The notes under the pieces are model-generated. The model worked only from the letters and a program-made list of their open reading frames with translations, did not search any database and was not told where the DNA came from. A DNA stretch of 64,000 bases from Roseovarius sp. ZX-A-9 (lineage in GTDB: Bacteria > Pseudomonadota > Alphaproteobacteria > Rhodobacterales > Rhodobacteraceae), in contig NZ_JAPWHW010000002.1 of NCBI RefSeq assembly GCF_028369135.1, positions 124,001 to 188,000 on the forward strand, written 5' to 3'. Every line of letters begins with the position of its first letter. Position 1 is the stretch's first letter. Below are positions 45,284-54,743 of the stretch, one piece after another. Position numbers and translations under genes: made by a program.

Positions 45284-46060
45284 ATGACAAATGAACTTGA
45301 GAAAAACCTGCAATTCCTCTGCGCCGAGAAGCCATCGGTGGCGCAAGTCTGCCGTGAGATCGGCATCAATCATCAACAATTCAGCAAATACCTGAACGGG
45401 AAGTCGCGACCCTCTGCCCACAACCTCCGCCGCATCTCCAAGTATTTCGGGCTATCGGACGCCACACTGCTCGGCCCCCATGACGCTCTGCTCAATGTCT
45501 ATCACAGGCAAACCCAATCCTTTGCCGAACGGCGCAGTGATCCTCTCGCAACCGCCTTCCCAGGCAATCTGGCGGCGCTCAGGCCCCACCTGGGAGCCTA
45601 CCAGGTCCACTTCACATCCACGGCGGCGCCAGGTTCAATCGTCGTGAACGCAATGTTCCTGGACGAGTCCCCCGGCATGGTGCGCTCGCGATTGATCGAG
45701 GCTCTGGCGGGGGCACCAGGCCGGCCCCGCCGCTGGACACGTTGCGATGGCAAGGTCGGATATCAAAACGGGCGGATCTTCGTACTAGACAACGAGACCA
45801 CGGATACGGGCTCGCTAACCATGTCCATCCTCGTTCCGCCACACCGACAGAACAGGCAGTATCTCTTCGGCAAGATGCTCTTCCTCGCCTCTGTTCCGCT
45901 GCGTGCACCGACAAGCTCGGATGTCGTTTGGAAAAGGGTCGAGAGCTACCGGACAGTCCGCGACGTCATATCTTCCTGCGGGATATTCCCAAGGAACTCG
46001 AGGAGAATAGATCCGGTCGTCCAGGCGCATCTATCATCTCCAAACCCTTCAGGTGATTGA
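45284..46060 (+). CDS. XRE-family (Cro/CI-type) transcriptional regulator
   Basis: 258 residues. The N-terminal helix-turn-helix (AQVCREIGINHQQFSKYLNG, then KSRPSAHNLRRISKYF) is followed by a C-terminal domain of about 190 residues without recognised motifs. It is divergent from the broken binding-protein gene, with a strong inverted repeat between them, so it probably regulates the M81/binding-protein operon. Confidence 0.8.
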   Translation: MTNELEKNLQFLCAEKPSVAQVCREIGINHQQFSKYLNGKSRPSAHNLRRISKYFGLSDATLLGPHDALLNVYHRQTQSFAERRSDPLATAFPGNLAALRPHLGAYQVHFTSTAAPGSIVVNAMFLDESPGMVRSRLIEALAGAPGRPRRWTRCDGKVGYQNGRIFVLDNETTDTGSLTMSILVPPHRQNRQYLFGKMLFLASVPLRAPTSSDVVWKRVESYRTVRDVISSCGIFPRNSRRIDPVVQAHLSSPNPSGD

Positions 46061-46398
46061 TGGCCAGGAACCGCACTTGGTGCACTTACACGTTGATGTG
46101 GCTCAGAAGGAGGAACTGGAATTGGCGAGAGCGCAAGCCAAGATCTTGCTATACATTTTGCTATACGCCAACTTTTATTATAAATTCTTTCAATTACTTA
46201 TACTCTATCGGCCACCACGACGACGGACACCTCCTCCGCCAGAAAAACGTCAACACACTGAATCAAAAAGATATTTATACATAAAATTTATACTAGCCCT
46301 AACTTTATCCCTAAATCACCCACATGTTAAGGCATCTCAAATCCCAGCACCTCGAAAAAAATAAATCGCACGCCCTGGAAATTTACTCACAGCAAGAT
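46061..46398. other. AT-rich stretch without clear gene
   Basis: From about 46140 to 46400 the sequence is far richer in A/T than its surroundings, with runs such as ATTATAAATT and AAAAAAATAAA. No convincing coding frame was seen. It borders transposase and gene fragments, so it is probably foreign DNA or a scar of past insertion. Confidence 0.5.
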
Positions 46399-46590
46399 TT
46401 AGTGGGCAAAGGTAGTTTCGAACTTCAGCCCATACCTCAAGGCACGCTCGATACCGATATGCGCCTGACAGACGCAGGCGACGGGCAGCAGCGCAGAAAA
46501 CGCCCACAATCCGAGCCCGTCCCGAAGGGTTGGAGCGGTGTAGGTATGAGCGAGATTGTATAGCGGTGTTCCGACGCTTGGTCCGAAGGC
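46399..46590 (-). pseudogene. Truncated DUF4260-family gene (decayed relative of 14388-14789)
   Basis: The minus strand reads YAFGPSVGTPLYNLAHTYTA, then GLWAFSALLPVACVC and AHIGIERALRYGLKFETTF, which aligns with residues about 48-118 of the intact DUF4260 protein at 14388. The N-terminal membrane segments are lost and the start is fused to an IS3 transposase fragment. It is not expected to be functional. Confidence 0.78.
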
Positions 46591-46594
46591 GTAG

Positions 46595-46693
46595 TCAACC
46601 ACGGCGTGATTGGGTGACCGCCTCCTCGCACTTCAGCGAATCCAACGCGACCTCGGCCTTGAACTCTGGATGATGTTGCTTCCGTTTGGGCAT
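46595..46693 (-). mobile_element. IS3-family transposase OrfA remnant
   Basis: ATG at 46693 reads MPKRKQHHPEFKAEVALDSL followed by KCEEAV, the conserved N-terminus of IS3-family OrfA. It then runs out of homology and stops at 46595. Only about 25 codons of the transposase remain. No inverted repeats or target duplication were identified. It joins directly to the broken DUF4260 gene. Confidence 0.75.
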
Positions 46694-46821
46694 CTTTGAT
46701 TGTGTTGATGATCAGCAGACAGCAAATCGCAGCTTACGCCAGTGTCCAAATTTCATGGGGCGAACTCACATCGAGCCTGTTTTGAGGCGTTTATAGCGCG
46801 TACAGGCAGTCCTCGTTTGTT

Positions 46822-47973
46822 TCAGCTAACGTGTAAGTCGTGTGTCAGTCGGGACAACGGGTTGAAGCCTGTATCACTCACAACTCCAGTTTCCCCGAGC
46901 GACATGGTCAGCCCCCTGCCCGTATCCGCCAAAATCATATGCATGAAGAACACCATGTTTGGTTGGACGACAGTGCTCTGCCCCGTGCAAAACATGGGTT
47001 GCTCCATCCAAGTCGGCGGGTAATTGGCGCTTAACGAATAACCGCAGGCGTTCAGGCGATGCTCGCTATACCCGGCGTCGTCCAGAATCCGGGCGTGAGT
47101 GTCAAACACGTCGCCAACAAGATTGCCGGGCTTGCACACCTGCTGACAGGCCGCCAGAGCTTCGCTGCAAGCGTCGTGCATTCTTTGGTGTTCGGGTGAA
47201 ACCTGACCTGTGAGGGCCGTTCGCATGATACAGGCATGATAGTGCCGGTAGGACGCGCCAAATTCCAGTTGGACCTGATCTTGAACACCGATCTTTTCGC
47301 GACCGGTGAAGTTCCGGACCAAAAGCGCGCCCTCCCCTGATCCGATGATGAACCGACCGGCGGAATAATCGCCGCCACCTTCATAGATCGCGTTATGAGC
47401 AACGGCGAACAGATGCCCTTCATCGACGCCGGGTTTCAGTTCGGCGTAGACGTCCTCCATGGCCTTGTCGCCCAGTTCGGCAGCTTTGGTGACGTATTCC
47501 AGTTCCGCAGGGCTTTTAACAATACGAATGGCCTGCACCAGGTTGGACGCATCCACGAGATCACAGAACCCCTCAAAGGAATGGCGCACCATATCCCATC
47601 GTGCGCCCGTCAGGCAGCCTGCATCAAGTTCGATACCCAGCCGTTTGCCCTCGCATTTATACGACCTTAGCATATCCTTCAGATCTTCGGCGGGGCTCGC
47701 CCCTTCACGGTCCATCCAGATGCGTATGTCCTTGATCAACGAGGTATGCATCGCCTGCCGGTGATCCGCAGAGCGGGTCAGCAGCGCCAAAGCCCCGTCA
47801 GCGCCAAAGTACAATCCCTGAAACTGCGAATATCCCGTGGTGTCGTACCCCGTCAGATAATACATGGTCTCCTGCTTAAAGATCAAAAGACCATCAAGCC
47901 CCTGTTCAGCAAGCGCCGCTTTGACCTTGCCATGACGAGATGCGAACTCTTCTTGTGTAAAATGCAGCGGCAT
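46822..47973 (-). CDS. Creatinase/DoeA-like M24-family hydrolase
   Basis: 383 residues with the pita-bread fold. The metal-ligand positions of true M24 peptidases are altered: LEFGASYRHYHACIMRT replaces DxG...SDxTRT, GYSLSANYPPTWMEQ replaces the GHGxG/HE region and MVFFMHM replaces MVFTIEP. This pattern fits metal-independent relatives such as creatinase and ectoine hydrolase (DoeA), which cleave C-N bonds of small molecules. The ATG at 47973 is preferred. It lies about 100 bp downstream of the peptide-type binding-protein gene in the same direction, and it probably acts on the imported compound. Confidence 0.82.
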   Translation of the reverse strand: MPLHFTQEEFASRHGKVKAALAEQGLDGLLIFKQETMYYLTGYDTTGYSQFQGLYFGADGALALLTRSADHRQAMHTSLIKDIRIWMDREGASPAEDLKDMLRSYKCEGKRLGIELDAGCLTGARWDMVRHSFEGFCDLVDASNLVQAIRIVKSPAELEYVTKAAELGDKAMEDVYAELKPGVDEGHLFAVAHNAIYEGGGDYSAGRFIIGSGEGALLVRNFTGREKIGVQDQVQLEFGASYRHYHACIMRTALTGQVSPEHQRMHDACSEALAACQQVCKPGNLVGDVFDTHARILDDAGYSEHRLNACGYSLSANYPPTWMEQPMFCTGQSTVVQPNMVFFMHMILADTGRGLTMSLGETGVVSDTGFNPLSRLTHDLHVS

Positions 47974-48071
47974 TAAAGCGTGTCCTGAGTTGAAGATGGG
48001 GGGCGGAAGCAATCGGGCGCTACGCAGGTAACGCCCGATCCGTTTGCTATTTTAGAGGCACGTTGGTCGCG

Positions 48072-49661
48072 TTACGCGAGCCACCACCGCTCCAGGCATT
48101 TGATGCCATCCATATCCCAAGCTGCGGACATCCGATTGTGTGCAACCTTGTCATTGGTGGCGAACACATAGTTCGAGAATACAGGTGCAAGAACACCGCC
48201 GTCATCGCTGCACAGCTGCTGCATTTCATAGTACATTTCGCCGCGCTTGCTTGTGTCCTGCTCCGAACGGGCTTGGCCCAGCAGATCGTTAAAGCGGTCG
48301 TTGGCCCAATGTGTTTCGTTCAAAGAAACACCCTTGGCGTAGATCGAGGAGAACACCCAATCTTCGGTCACGCGCCCGCTCCAGTAAGACGCAACGAAGG
48401 GTTTCTTGTTCCAGACATTTGCCCAGTAACCGTCATTGGGTTCGCGCGTCACATCAATGTTGATGCCAGCTTTTGAGGCGTGCTCCTTGTACAGCAGCGC
48501 GCCATCAATCGCGCCGGAAAATGCAGAATCTGCCGCGCTCAGAGGGACAGTCAGTTCCGTCAGCCCCGCCTTTTTCAGGTGGAATTGTGCACGATCCGGA
48601 TCATAGGGGCGTTGCGGCAAGTCTTTTGCGAAGTATTTGTTCGACCGTCCGATTGGGTGATCATTGCCGACATAGCCATGACCGAACAAAAGTTTGTCCA
48701 GCAGGTCCTGACGATCGATCCCGTATTTCAGTGCAAGACGGACATCGGGATTGTCAAACGGCGCTGTATCGCAAAACATGGAATACACATAGTGAAGCGT
48801 GCCTTGGGTTTCTTTCAGATTGATACCCGGCCGTTTTCCCAAAAGATGCGCGGTTTTCAGGTCCACACGGTCCATCGCATCGATCTGCCCTGACACCAGC
48901 GCACTGGTCCGCGCGTTCGTGTCGATGATCGACAAGACTTCGACTTCGTCGAAATGACCGTGGCCTTCTTTCCAATAGTTTGGATTGCGCACCATTGACG
49001 TGCTGATCCCGGGCTCGAAGCTTTTGAGCTTGTATGCCCCGGTACCGTCACCAGACTGCCAATCCACGACACCATCGCGCACAGGCATAATGGCAATGTG
49101 ATAATCACTCAGCAGGAATGGAAAATCTGCATTCCCGTCCGACAGCGTGATGACAACCGTATGCGTGCCGTCCGCCTTGATCTCCTGGATCGGGGACAGG
49201 ATGCTGTTCACGAGCGAAGTGGAGTTTTCACCGAGGTGATGCTGGATCGAGCCGATCACATCTTCTGCATCCATCGTTTTGCCGCTGTGGAATTCGATCC
49301 CCTTGCGCAATACGAACGTCCACTCCTTGGAATCCGGGGAACCTTCCCAGCTTTCAGCCAATTCGGGGATCAGTTCGTCGTCGTTGCCGATTTCGGTCAG
49401 ACAGTTGCGCAGGCCAAACCCGACAACCTGCATATAGGTGTCTTCAAAGGTGGCTGGGTCCAATGTGTTTGTCGTGGACCCCAAACCCAAACCGATACGC
49501 ATCACCCCGCCCTGCTTGGGGGTTGCAGCCATCGCCGAATTACCCGTCAGCGACATCGCAGCAGGAAGTGCCACCCCCATTGCAAGCGCCCTGGATACGA
49601 AGTCGCGTCGCGACATCTCACTCTGCCCGGGAAGGATTAAGCTTTTATCGTTATTCTTCAT
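48072..49661 (-). CDS. Family 5 ABC transporter substrate-binding protein (Tat-exported)
   Basis: 529 residues. The N-terminus MSRRDFVSRALAMGVALPAA is a twin-arginine signal, followed by MAATPKQGGVMRIGLG. Conserved SBP_bac_5 blocks include VDLKTAHLLGK and LALKYGIDRQDLLDK, and the C-terminus ends CLERWWLA. It is the binding protein for the divergent DppBCDF-type genes (52.9-56.4 kb). The ATG at 49661 follows AGGAG. It shares clear similarity with the broken gene at 43559. Confidence 0.9.
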   Translation of the reverse strand: MKNNDKSLILPGQSEMSRRDFVSRALAMGVALPAAMSLTGNSAMAATPKQGGVMRIGLGLGSTTNTLDPATFEDTYMQVVGFGLRNCLTEIGNDDELIPELAESWEGSPDSKEWTFVLRKGIEFHSGKTMDAEDVIGSIQHHLGENSTSLVNSILSPIQEIKADGTHTVVITLSDGNADFPFLLSDYHIAIMPVRDGVVDWQSGDGTGAYKLKSFEPGISTSMVRNPNYWKEGHGHFDEVEVLSIIDTNARTSALVSGQIDAMDRVDLKTAHLLGKRPGINLKETQGTLHYVYSMFCDTAPFDNPDVRLALKYGIDRQDLLDKLLFGHGYVGNDHPIGRSNKYFAKDLPQRPYDPDRAQFHLKKAGLTELTVPLSAADSAFSGAIDGALLYKEHASKAGINIDVTREPNDGYWANVWNKKPFVASYWSGRVTEDWVFSSIYAKGVSLNETHWANDRFNDLLGQARSEQDTSKRGEMYYEMQQLCSDDGGVLAPVFSNYVFATNDKVAHNRMSAAWDMDGIKCLERWWLA

Positions 49662-50196
49662 TCTTACTCTCCTGTTGTTCCAGAAACGCCGGCAAGGACA
49701 TGCTGGATGGGTTCTACACTCTGGACGAGATGGGGACGCAAAGTGCTGACCGCAGATGTGCTGCGGATATTATGGTCGGCCCTGTTCAGTTCGCCGTTAA
49801 CGAACCCAAAGACCCTTTGGCACGCTTTTTCCGTGTCAAACGGGAAAGCCCGAATGCGGTCTCGTGCATTCTTCTACCAGACCTCATTCGATACCCCCGC
49901 AGTTAAAAGTGTGGGTCGCACATTGCCGTTCCGCCTGATGGAACTTATGTACCGCCCAATGAAACTTGAGAAATTTATACGAAGGCGGGTCTTTTGAGTC
50001 AACGAATTTCTCAGTGGACGGGCTGGGCATTGCGCGGTACTCCCCCCAACTGGACCCGCTGGAGCCAAGTTGCGCCCCTTCGAATTTTGATTTTTTGCAA
50101 TTGGCGCAGCGGCGAGATTTTGGCGCATTCCCAAGGCTTTCCTTGTATTTCCGGCGCCCGGCAGCAATGTTATTTCAGAATTAAGACCGCGGAGTT
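49662..50196. other. Divergent intergenic region
   Basis: It holds the promoters of the binding-protein gene and the IclR gene. A 68-codon plus-strand frame starting at 49701 is present, but no family was recognised and it is probably chance. No clear palindrome was identified. Confidence 0.4.
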
Positions 50197-50970
50197 ATGA
50201 TGACCGGCACGCCACAAAGAGACGTATTGAACAAATCTGTAGCACTGATTGACGCCCTAAGCCGCGCTACCGAGCCCATGCGATTTGTCGATCTTGTAAA
50301 GGCCGCAGGTCTGCCCAAAAGCACCAGCCATCGCCTTTTGGGGTCCCTTTCCCGCGAAGGACTTGTCGTCTTTGACGAAAAGAACCAGCGCTACCGTCTG
50401 GGACTGAAGATCATGACCTGGGCTTCAAAGACATGGAACAACGTTGAGGTTGCTGGCGTTGCTCAGGACGACATGAACATGCTGCACGCCAAAGTGAATG
50501 AACAAGTTTCACTAGCCGTTCGTGACGGGATGGAGGTGGTCTATGTCAGGGCAACGGAATGCAACCAGCAACTGAACATTATCGCCAGCCAAATTGGCGA
50601 TCGGGAACCTGCCCATTGTACGGCGGTCGGCAAAGTCATGCTGGCGCATCTTCCCGCGCCTAAACTTGAGGCCCTCTTAAGCTCGGCCACTCTGACACGG
50701 TTTACCGAACATACAATCACCGCCCCCGCAGCCTTTAAAGAAGAGCTGGCCCAGATCAAACTGCAGGGCTTTTCCTGCAGTGATCGGGAAAAGCATGACA
50801 TGGTGCGCGGCATTGCGGCCCCTATTTTCAATTTTGAAGGCCGCGTGATTGCGGCGATCAATATTTGGGCACCCGTGTTTCGCATCGAGCAAGACGTTCT
50901 GCTGAGCTGGACTGATATTTTGATCCAAGCAGCGCTGAATGTTTCCCGGAAAATGGGGTATACGGCTTAA
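50197..50970 (+). CDS. IclR-family transcriptional regulator
   Basis: 257 residues. N-terminal winged helix-turn-helix (VDLVKAAGLPKSTSHRLLGS) and C-terminal IclR effector domain (HCTAVGKVMLAHLP, GFSCSDREKHDMVRGIAAPI). It lies between the divergent binding-protein gene and the amidase/permease operon and probably regulates both. The effector is probably the imported amide or a hydrolysis product. Confidence 0.9.
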   Translation: MMTGTPQRDVLNKSVALIDALSRATEPMRFVDLVKAAGLPKSTSHRLLGSLSREGLVVFDEKNQRYRLGLKIMTWASKTWNNVEVAGVAQDDMNMLHAKVNEQVSLAVRDGMEVVYVRATECNQQLNIIASQIGDREPAHCTAVGKVMLAHLPAPKLEALLSSATLTRFTEHTITAPAAFKEELAQIKLQGFSCSDREKHDMVRGIAAPIFNFEGRVIAAINIWAPVFRIEQDVLLSWTDILIQAALNVSRKMGYTA

Positions 50971-51365
50971 CCTCCTACCGCTGACATGGGTCGTGTTCGG
51001 GCGCCGGCAGGTTCTGGCACCCGCTGAATCTGCGCGCGCCCCCCCCCCCCCCAATTCCCGCCCCGTCTTTTGGGGAACAGCATTTCTGCCGTCCTCCCCC
51101 AGATATCCTCACATGGATTTCATCTTCAGGGTTTTGATCCTGCGGGTTTGAATATTCGTGTTTGACAAGACGGCTGGATTGGCGATACCCATATTGCACG
51201 GTCCGCTTAACGGGACATATGTTCCGCCCAGTAGAACATCAAGAATCACAACACCCGCACCCCTCGCGGACCCACAAAATTTGATAGCACCATGTTATCC
51301 CTTCGGCGCAGTTTCTGCTCATCAGTCACACGCCTCCTGTCACATGGTCATGAAGGAGAGACGCT
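50971..51365. other. Intergenic stretch with a poly-C tract
   Basis: No coding frame was recognised. It contains the C-tract at 51039 and ends with an AAGGAGAG ribosome site before the amidase ATG. Confidence 0.45.
51039..51052. repeat. Homopolymer C tract (14 C)
   Basis: A run of 14 C lies in the IclR-amidase gap, about 310 bp before the amidase start. Such runs can vary in length by slippage or mark assembly difficulty. Confidence 0.7.
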
Positions 51366-52805
51366 ATGCATCTGACTGAATACGCGCGTTATGATGCTAT
51401 GGGTTTGGCCGAACTGGTCGCCAGGAAAGACGTCAGCTCCAAAGAACTGGCGACACTGGCACTAGAGGCCATCAACTATGTAAACGCCGATCTCAACGCC
51501 ACGATCGAAACCTTTCCAGACCGCACAGACGCACACCCTGCCTCTGGTCCGTTTTCCGGTGTTCCGATGTTGAACAAAGACATCGGCGCCGAAGAAAAGG
51601 GCACATTGTGCGAAATGGGCAGCAAGCTGGCCCTTGGCAATATGTGTACGCAAGACAGTTTTGTCTTTTCGCGATTTCGCCAAGCAGGTTTCAACAATCT
51701 TGGCAGAACAGCCACACCGGAATTTGCTCTTGCAGGTGTTACCGAAAACGCTGTGACCGGCATCACCCGCAGCCCTTGGAATCTTGATCACACACCTGGC
51801 GGCTCTAGCGGCGGATCATGTGCAATGGTTGCATCGGGGGCCGTGCCAATTGCCACGGCAAGTGACGGCGGCGGATCAATCCGCAGTCCCGCATCCCACA
51901 GCGGTCTGGTCGGCCTCAAACCAACACGCGGGCGCATCTCCGCAGGGCCCGCCCAAGCGGAAGCCCTGAACGGCCTGGCAGCGACCTTTGCCGTCACCCG
52001 CACAGTGCGGGACTGCGCCGCAGCTCTGGACGCGGTGAAAGGGTCAGCCGTAGGCGATCCCTATATCATCCCGCCCTCCGAAACATCCTATCTCGACCTG
52101 CTGGCGCGCCCGCCAAAAACCATGCGCATCGCTTACACAACAGACCCGTGGGTCCGTGAATGCGATCCGGAAGTACAAGCAGGCGTCCACAAAGCCTTGA
52201 GCGTTCTAGAAGACGCAGGCCACAACATCGAAGAAGCCCGTCCCGAAATTGATTATGTGGCGCTCATGGCCGCCGCTTTGACCGTATCTTGCGCTAGCGT
52301 CGCACATAGCTCTGATGCACTTGGGGCGGCACTGGGCCGAACTCCGGGGCCTGACAACCTGCAATCTGCCACATGGGCGTTTTATCAAGCGGGCAAAAAG
52401 CTGTCGGCCTCAGATATTCTGGACGCCCTGGAAGTCTTCAACACCATCAACCGTCAAGCAGGCGCGTTCTTTGAGGCCTATGATGTGTTGGTCATGCCAA
52501 GTTGCCTTGGTCCGGCACCCAAAATCGGCGCGTTGGATTGCAACCCAGCAGGTCCCGTTGATCCCCATACTTGGAATGAACAGGTTTCCAAACTGGGCGT
52601 TTTCATGCCCTTGTTCAACGTCACAGGCCAACCCGCGATTTCATTGCCGCTGCACCAAAGTTCTGGAGGCTTGCCAATCGGCGTGCAATTTGCCGCAAAA
52701 TTTGGCGACGAAGCGAGCCTCTTCTCCTTGGCTGGCTTCATGGAGCAGGCCCTGCCATGGTCACACAAGCAACCCGCACTGCATGTTTCCAACAAACTCG
52801 GATAG
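51366..52805 (+). CDS. Amidase (amidase-signature family)
   Basis: 479 residues. The Ser-cisSer-Lys triad is visible: Lys in LNKDIG, the cis-Ser in the Gly/Ser-rich TPGGSSGGSCAM and the nucleophilic Ser in SDGGGSIRSPAS. It is cytosolic, with no signal peptide. It precedes the DppB-type permease gene, so it probably hydrolyses an amide taken up by that importer. An AAGGAG ribosome site sits just upstream. The substrate is unknown. Confidence 0.9.
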   Translation: MHLTEYARYDAMGLAELVARKDVSSKELATLALEAINYVNADLNATIETFPDRTDAHPASGPFSGVPMLNKDIGAEEKGTLCEMGSKLALGNMCTQDSFVFSRFRQAGFNNLGRTATPEFALAGVTENAVTGITRSPWNLDHTPGGSSGGSCAMVASGAVPIATASDGGGSIRSPASHSGLVGLKPTRGRISAGPAQAEALNGLAATFAVTRTVRDCAAALDAVKGSAVGDPYIIPPSETSYLDLLARPPKTMRIAYTTDPWVRECDPEVQAGVHKALSVLEDAGHNIEEARPEIDYVALMAAALTVSCASVAHSSDALGAALGRTPGPDNLQSATWAFYQAGKKLSASDILDALEVFNTINRQAGAFFEAYDVLVMPSCLGPAPKIGALDCNPAGPVDPHTWNEQVSKLGVFMPLFNVTGQPAISLPLHQSSGGLPIGVQFAAKFGDEASLFSLAGFMEQALPWSHKQPALHVSNKLG

Positions 52806-52893
52806 CAGACGGGAAAGCGCCATCTCTTGGGAAATTCCAAAGGGTGTTGTTAGCTCTCACGATCAAGCGAACTAAGAAGAAGGCGCAAGAAAC

Positions 52894-53850
52894 ATGGATG
52901 GACTGCCCCAAATGGTCTTCAAGCGCCTCGCCTTCGGCGTTGTGACGCTTTTCATCATTTCGCTTATCGTCTTCCTGGGGCTGGAGGCATTGCCGGGCGA
53001 TTTGGCCCAGACAATTTTGGGTCAGGCCGCCACCGAAGAAAACACCGCGGCACTGCGCCATAAGCTGGGGTTGGATTTACCCGCACACGTGCGCTACTTC
53101 ACATGGCTGAGCGGTATTGTGGTCGGCGATTTAGGCGAATCCTTGGCCAGTGGCCGCCCCATATCCGAACTCTTGGGCGCGCGTTTGGGGAATACGTTTT
53201 TCCTTGCGGCCGTGTCGGCAACAATGGCGGTTCCCATTGCACTGCTGCTGGGTATCTTGTCGGTGCTCTATCGGGACCGATGGGCGGACAAACTGATTTC
53301 CATCTCGACCCTTACCGCGATCTCTTTCCCCGAATTTTTCATCGCCTATATCCTGATCCTCGGGCTTTCCGTCGAGTTTCAGTTCTTCCCCAGCTTTTCC
53401 CGCATATCCGACGATATGGGCTTCTGGAACAAACTCTACGCCGTCGCCCTGCCCGCGCTTACGCTGACCCTGATTTCAGTCGCGCATATGATGCGCATGA
53501 CACGGGCCGCGATTTTGAACGTGATCGCAAGTCCCTACATCGAAATGGCCGTACTGAAGGGCTTGACCCGTTGGCGCATCATTGTTCATCACGCTTTGCC
53601 AAACGCACTGTCGCCTGTGATCAATGTGATCGTGCTGAACCTTGCCTTTATGGTCGTTGGAGCCGTGGTGATCGAAGTGGTCTTTGTCTATCCGGGCCTG
53701 GGCCAACTGCTGGTGGATTCAGTCTCCAACCGTGATCTGCCCGTGGTTCAAGCCAGCGTTCTGATCTTTGCCGCGACCTATGTGTTGCTGAATTTGCTGG
53801 CGGATATCCTGTCCATCATCACCAACCCAAAACTCAGAAATCCAAAGTGA
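52894..53850 (+). CDS. ABC transporter permease, DppB type
   Basis: 318 residues with about six membrane segments and the DppB N-terminus (MVFKRLAFGVVTLFIISLIV). The EAA loop is ASPYIEMAVLKGLTRWRIIV, followed by HHALPNALSPV. It is the first permease of a peptide/amide importer and lies 88 bp after the amidase gene. Confidence 0.91.
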   Translation: MDGLPQMVFKRLAFGVVTLFIISLIVFLGLEALPGDLAQTILGQAATEENTAALRHKLGLDLPAHVRYFTWLSGIVVGDLGESLASGRPISELLGARLGNTFFLAAVSATMAVPIALLLGILSVLYRDRWADKLISISTLTAISFPEFFIAYILILGLSVEFQFFPSFSRISDDMGFWNKLYAVALPALTLTLISVAHMMRMTRAAILNVIASPYIEMAVLKGLTRWRIIVHHALPNALSPVINVIVLNLAFMVVGAVVIEVVFVYPGLGQLLVDSVSNRDLPVVQASVLIFAATYVLLNLLADILSIITNPKLRNPK

Positions 53851-53860
53851 GGATCAATTG

Positions 53861-54721
53861 ATGGGATCGACGTGGAAACTGTTGCGTACAGCGCCAAGCG
53901 CCGCGAAGATCGGCATGCTCATTGTCCTTTTGAATTGTTTCGCCGCCGTGTTCGCGCCAGCCATCGCGCCTTACGGTGAAACAGAAATTGTTGGCGCTCC
54001 GTGGGAAAACGGATTTTGGGACGCGCAGTCACCATCCCACACCCCCCCTGTCATCCTGGGCACCGATCATATCGGGCGTGATCTGTTGACGCGCGTACTC
54101 TATGGCGCGCGCAACACGATTGGGATTGCTCTGCTTACCACGACGCTTGCATTTGCCGTTGGTGTCACACTCGGGTTTCTTTGCGCCACCCTTCGGGGCT
54201 GGGTCGATCAACTTATCAGCCGATCCTTTGATATCATCATGGCGATCCCGACGTTGATATTCGCTCTGATGATCCTGTCGGTCCTGGGCACTGAAATTCA
54301 TATTCTGATCATCGTAATTGCCTTGCTGGATTCCACCCGTGTGTTTCGGATCGCACGCGCCGTCGCCATGGACGTGGAAATCATGGAATATGTCGAGGTC
54401 GCAAAACTGCGCGGCGAAGGGCTTTGGTGGGTGATGCGCCGTGAAATCCTGCCAAACACACTATCCCCGCTGATCGCTGAATTCGGTCTGCGGTTCTGTT
54501 TTGTCTTTTTGTTCATCGCCGCGCTTAGCTTTTTGGGTCTTGGGATTCAGCCGCCCTTTGCCGACTGGGGCAGCATGGTGCGCGAAAACGCCCAAGGGAT
54601 CACCTTTGGCATCATCATTCCCCTTATTCCTGCAGCCGCAATCGCTTTCCTGACGGTTGGGGTGAATTTGGTTGTGGATTGGTTCCTGCACAAAGCATCC
54701 GGTATCCGCGACACGCGATAG
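53861..54721 (+). CDS. ABC transporter permease, DppC type
   Basis: 286 residues with six membrane segments, the DppC-typical HILGTDHIGRD-like start of the periplasmic region (VILGTDHIGRDLLTRVLYGA) and the EAA loop YVEVAKLRGEGLWWVMRREI. The ATG at 53861 is preferred to the adjacent upstream TTG. It lies 10 bp after the DppB-type gene. Confidence 0.91.
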   Translation: MGSTWKLLRTAPSAAKIGMLIVLLNCFAAVFAPAIAPYGETEIVGAPWENGFWDAQSPSHTPPVILGTDHIGRDLLTRVLYGARNTIGIALLTTTLAFAVGVTLGFLCATLRGWVDQLISRSFDIIMAIPTLIFALMILSVLGTEIHILIIVIALLDSTRVFRIARAVAMDVEIMEYVEVAKLRGEGLWWVMRREILPNTLSPLIAEFGLRFCFVFLFIAALSFLGLGIQPPFADWGSMVRENAQGITFGIIIPLIPAAAIAFLTVGVNLVVDWFLHKASGIRDTR

Positions 54722-54743
54722 CCGACAGCCACAAGGAAATAGA

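Noticed and set aside
49701..49906. 68-codon plus-strand frame as a small gene
   Set aside because: No ribosome site, family or conserved composition; it lies in a promoter region.
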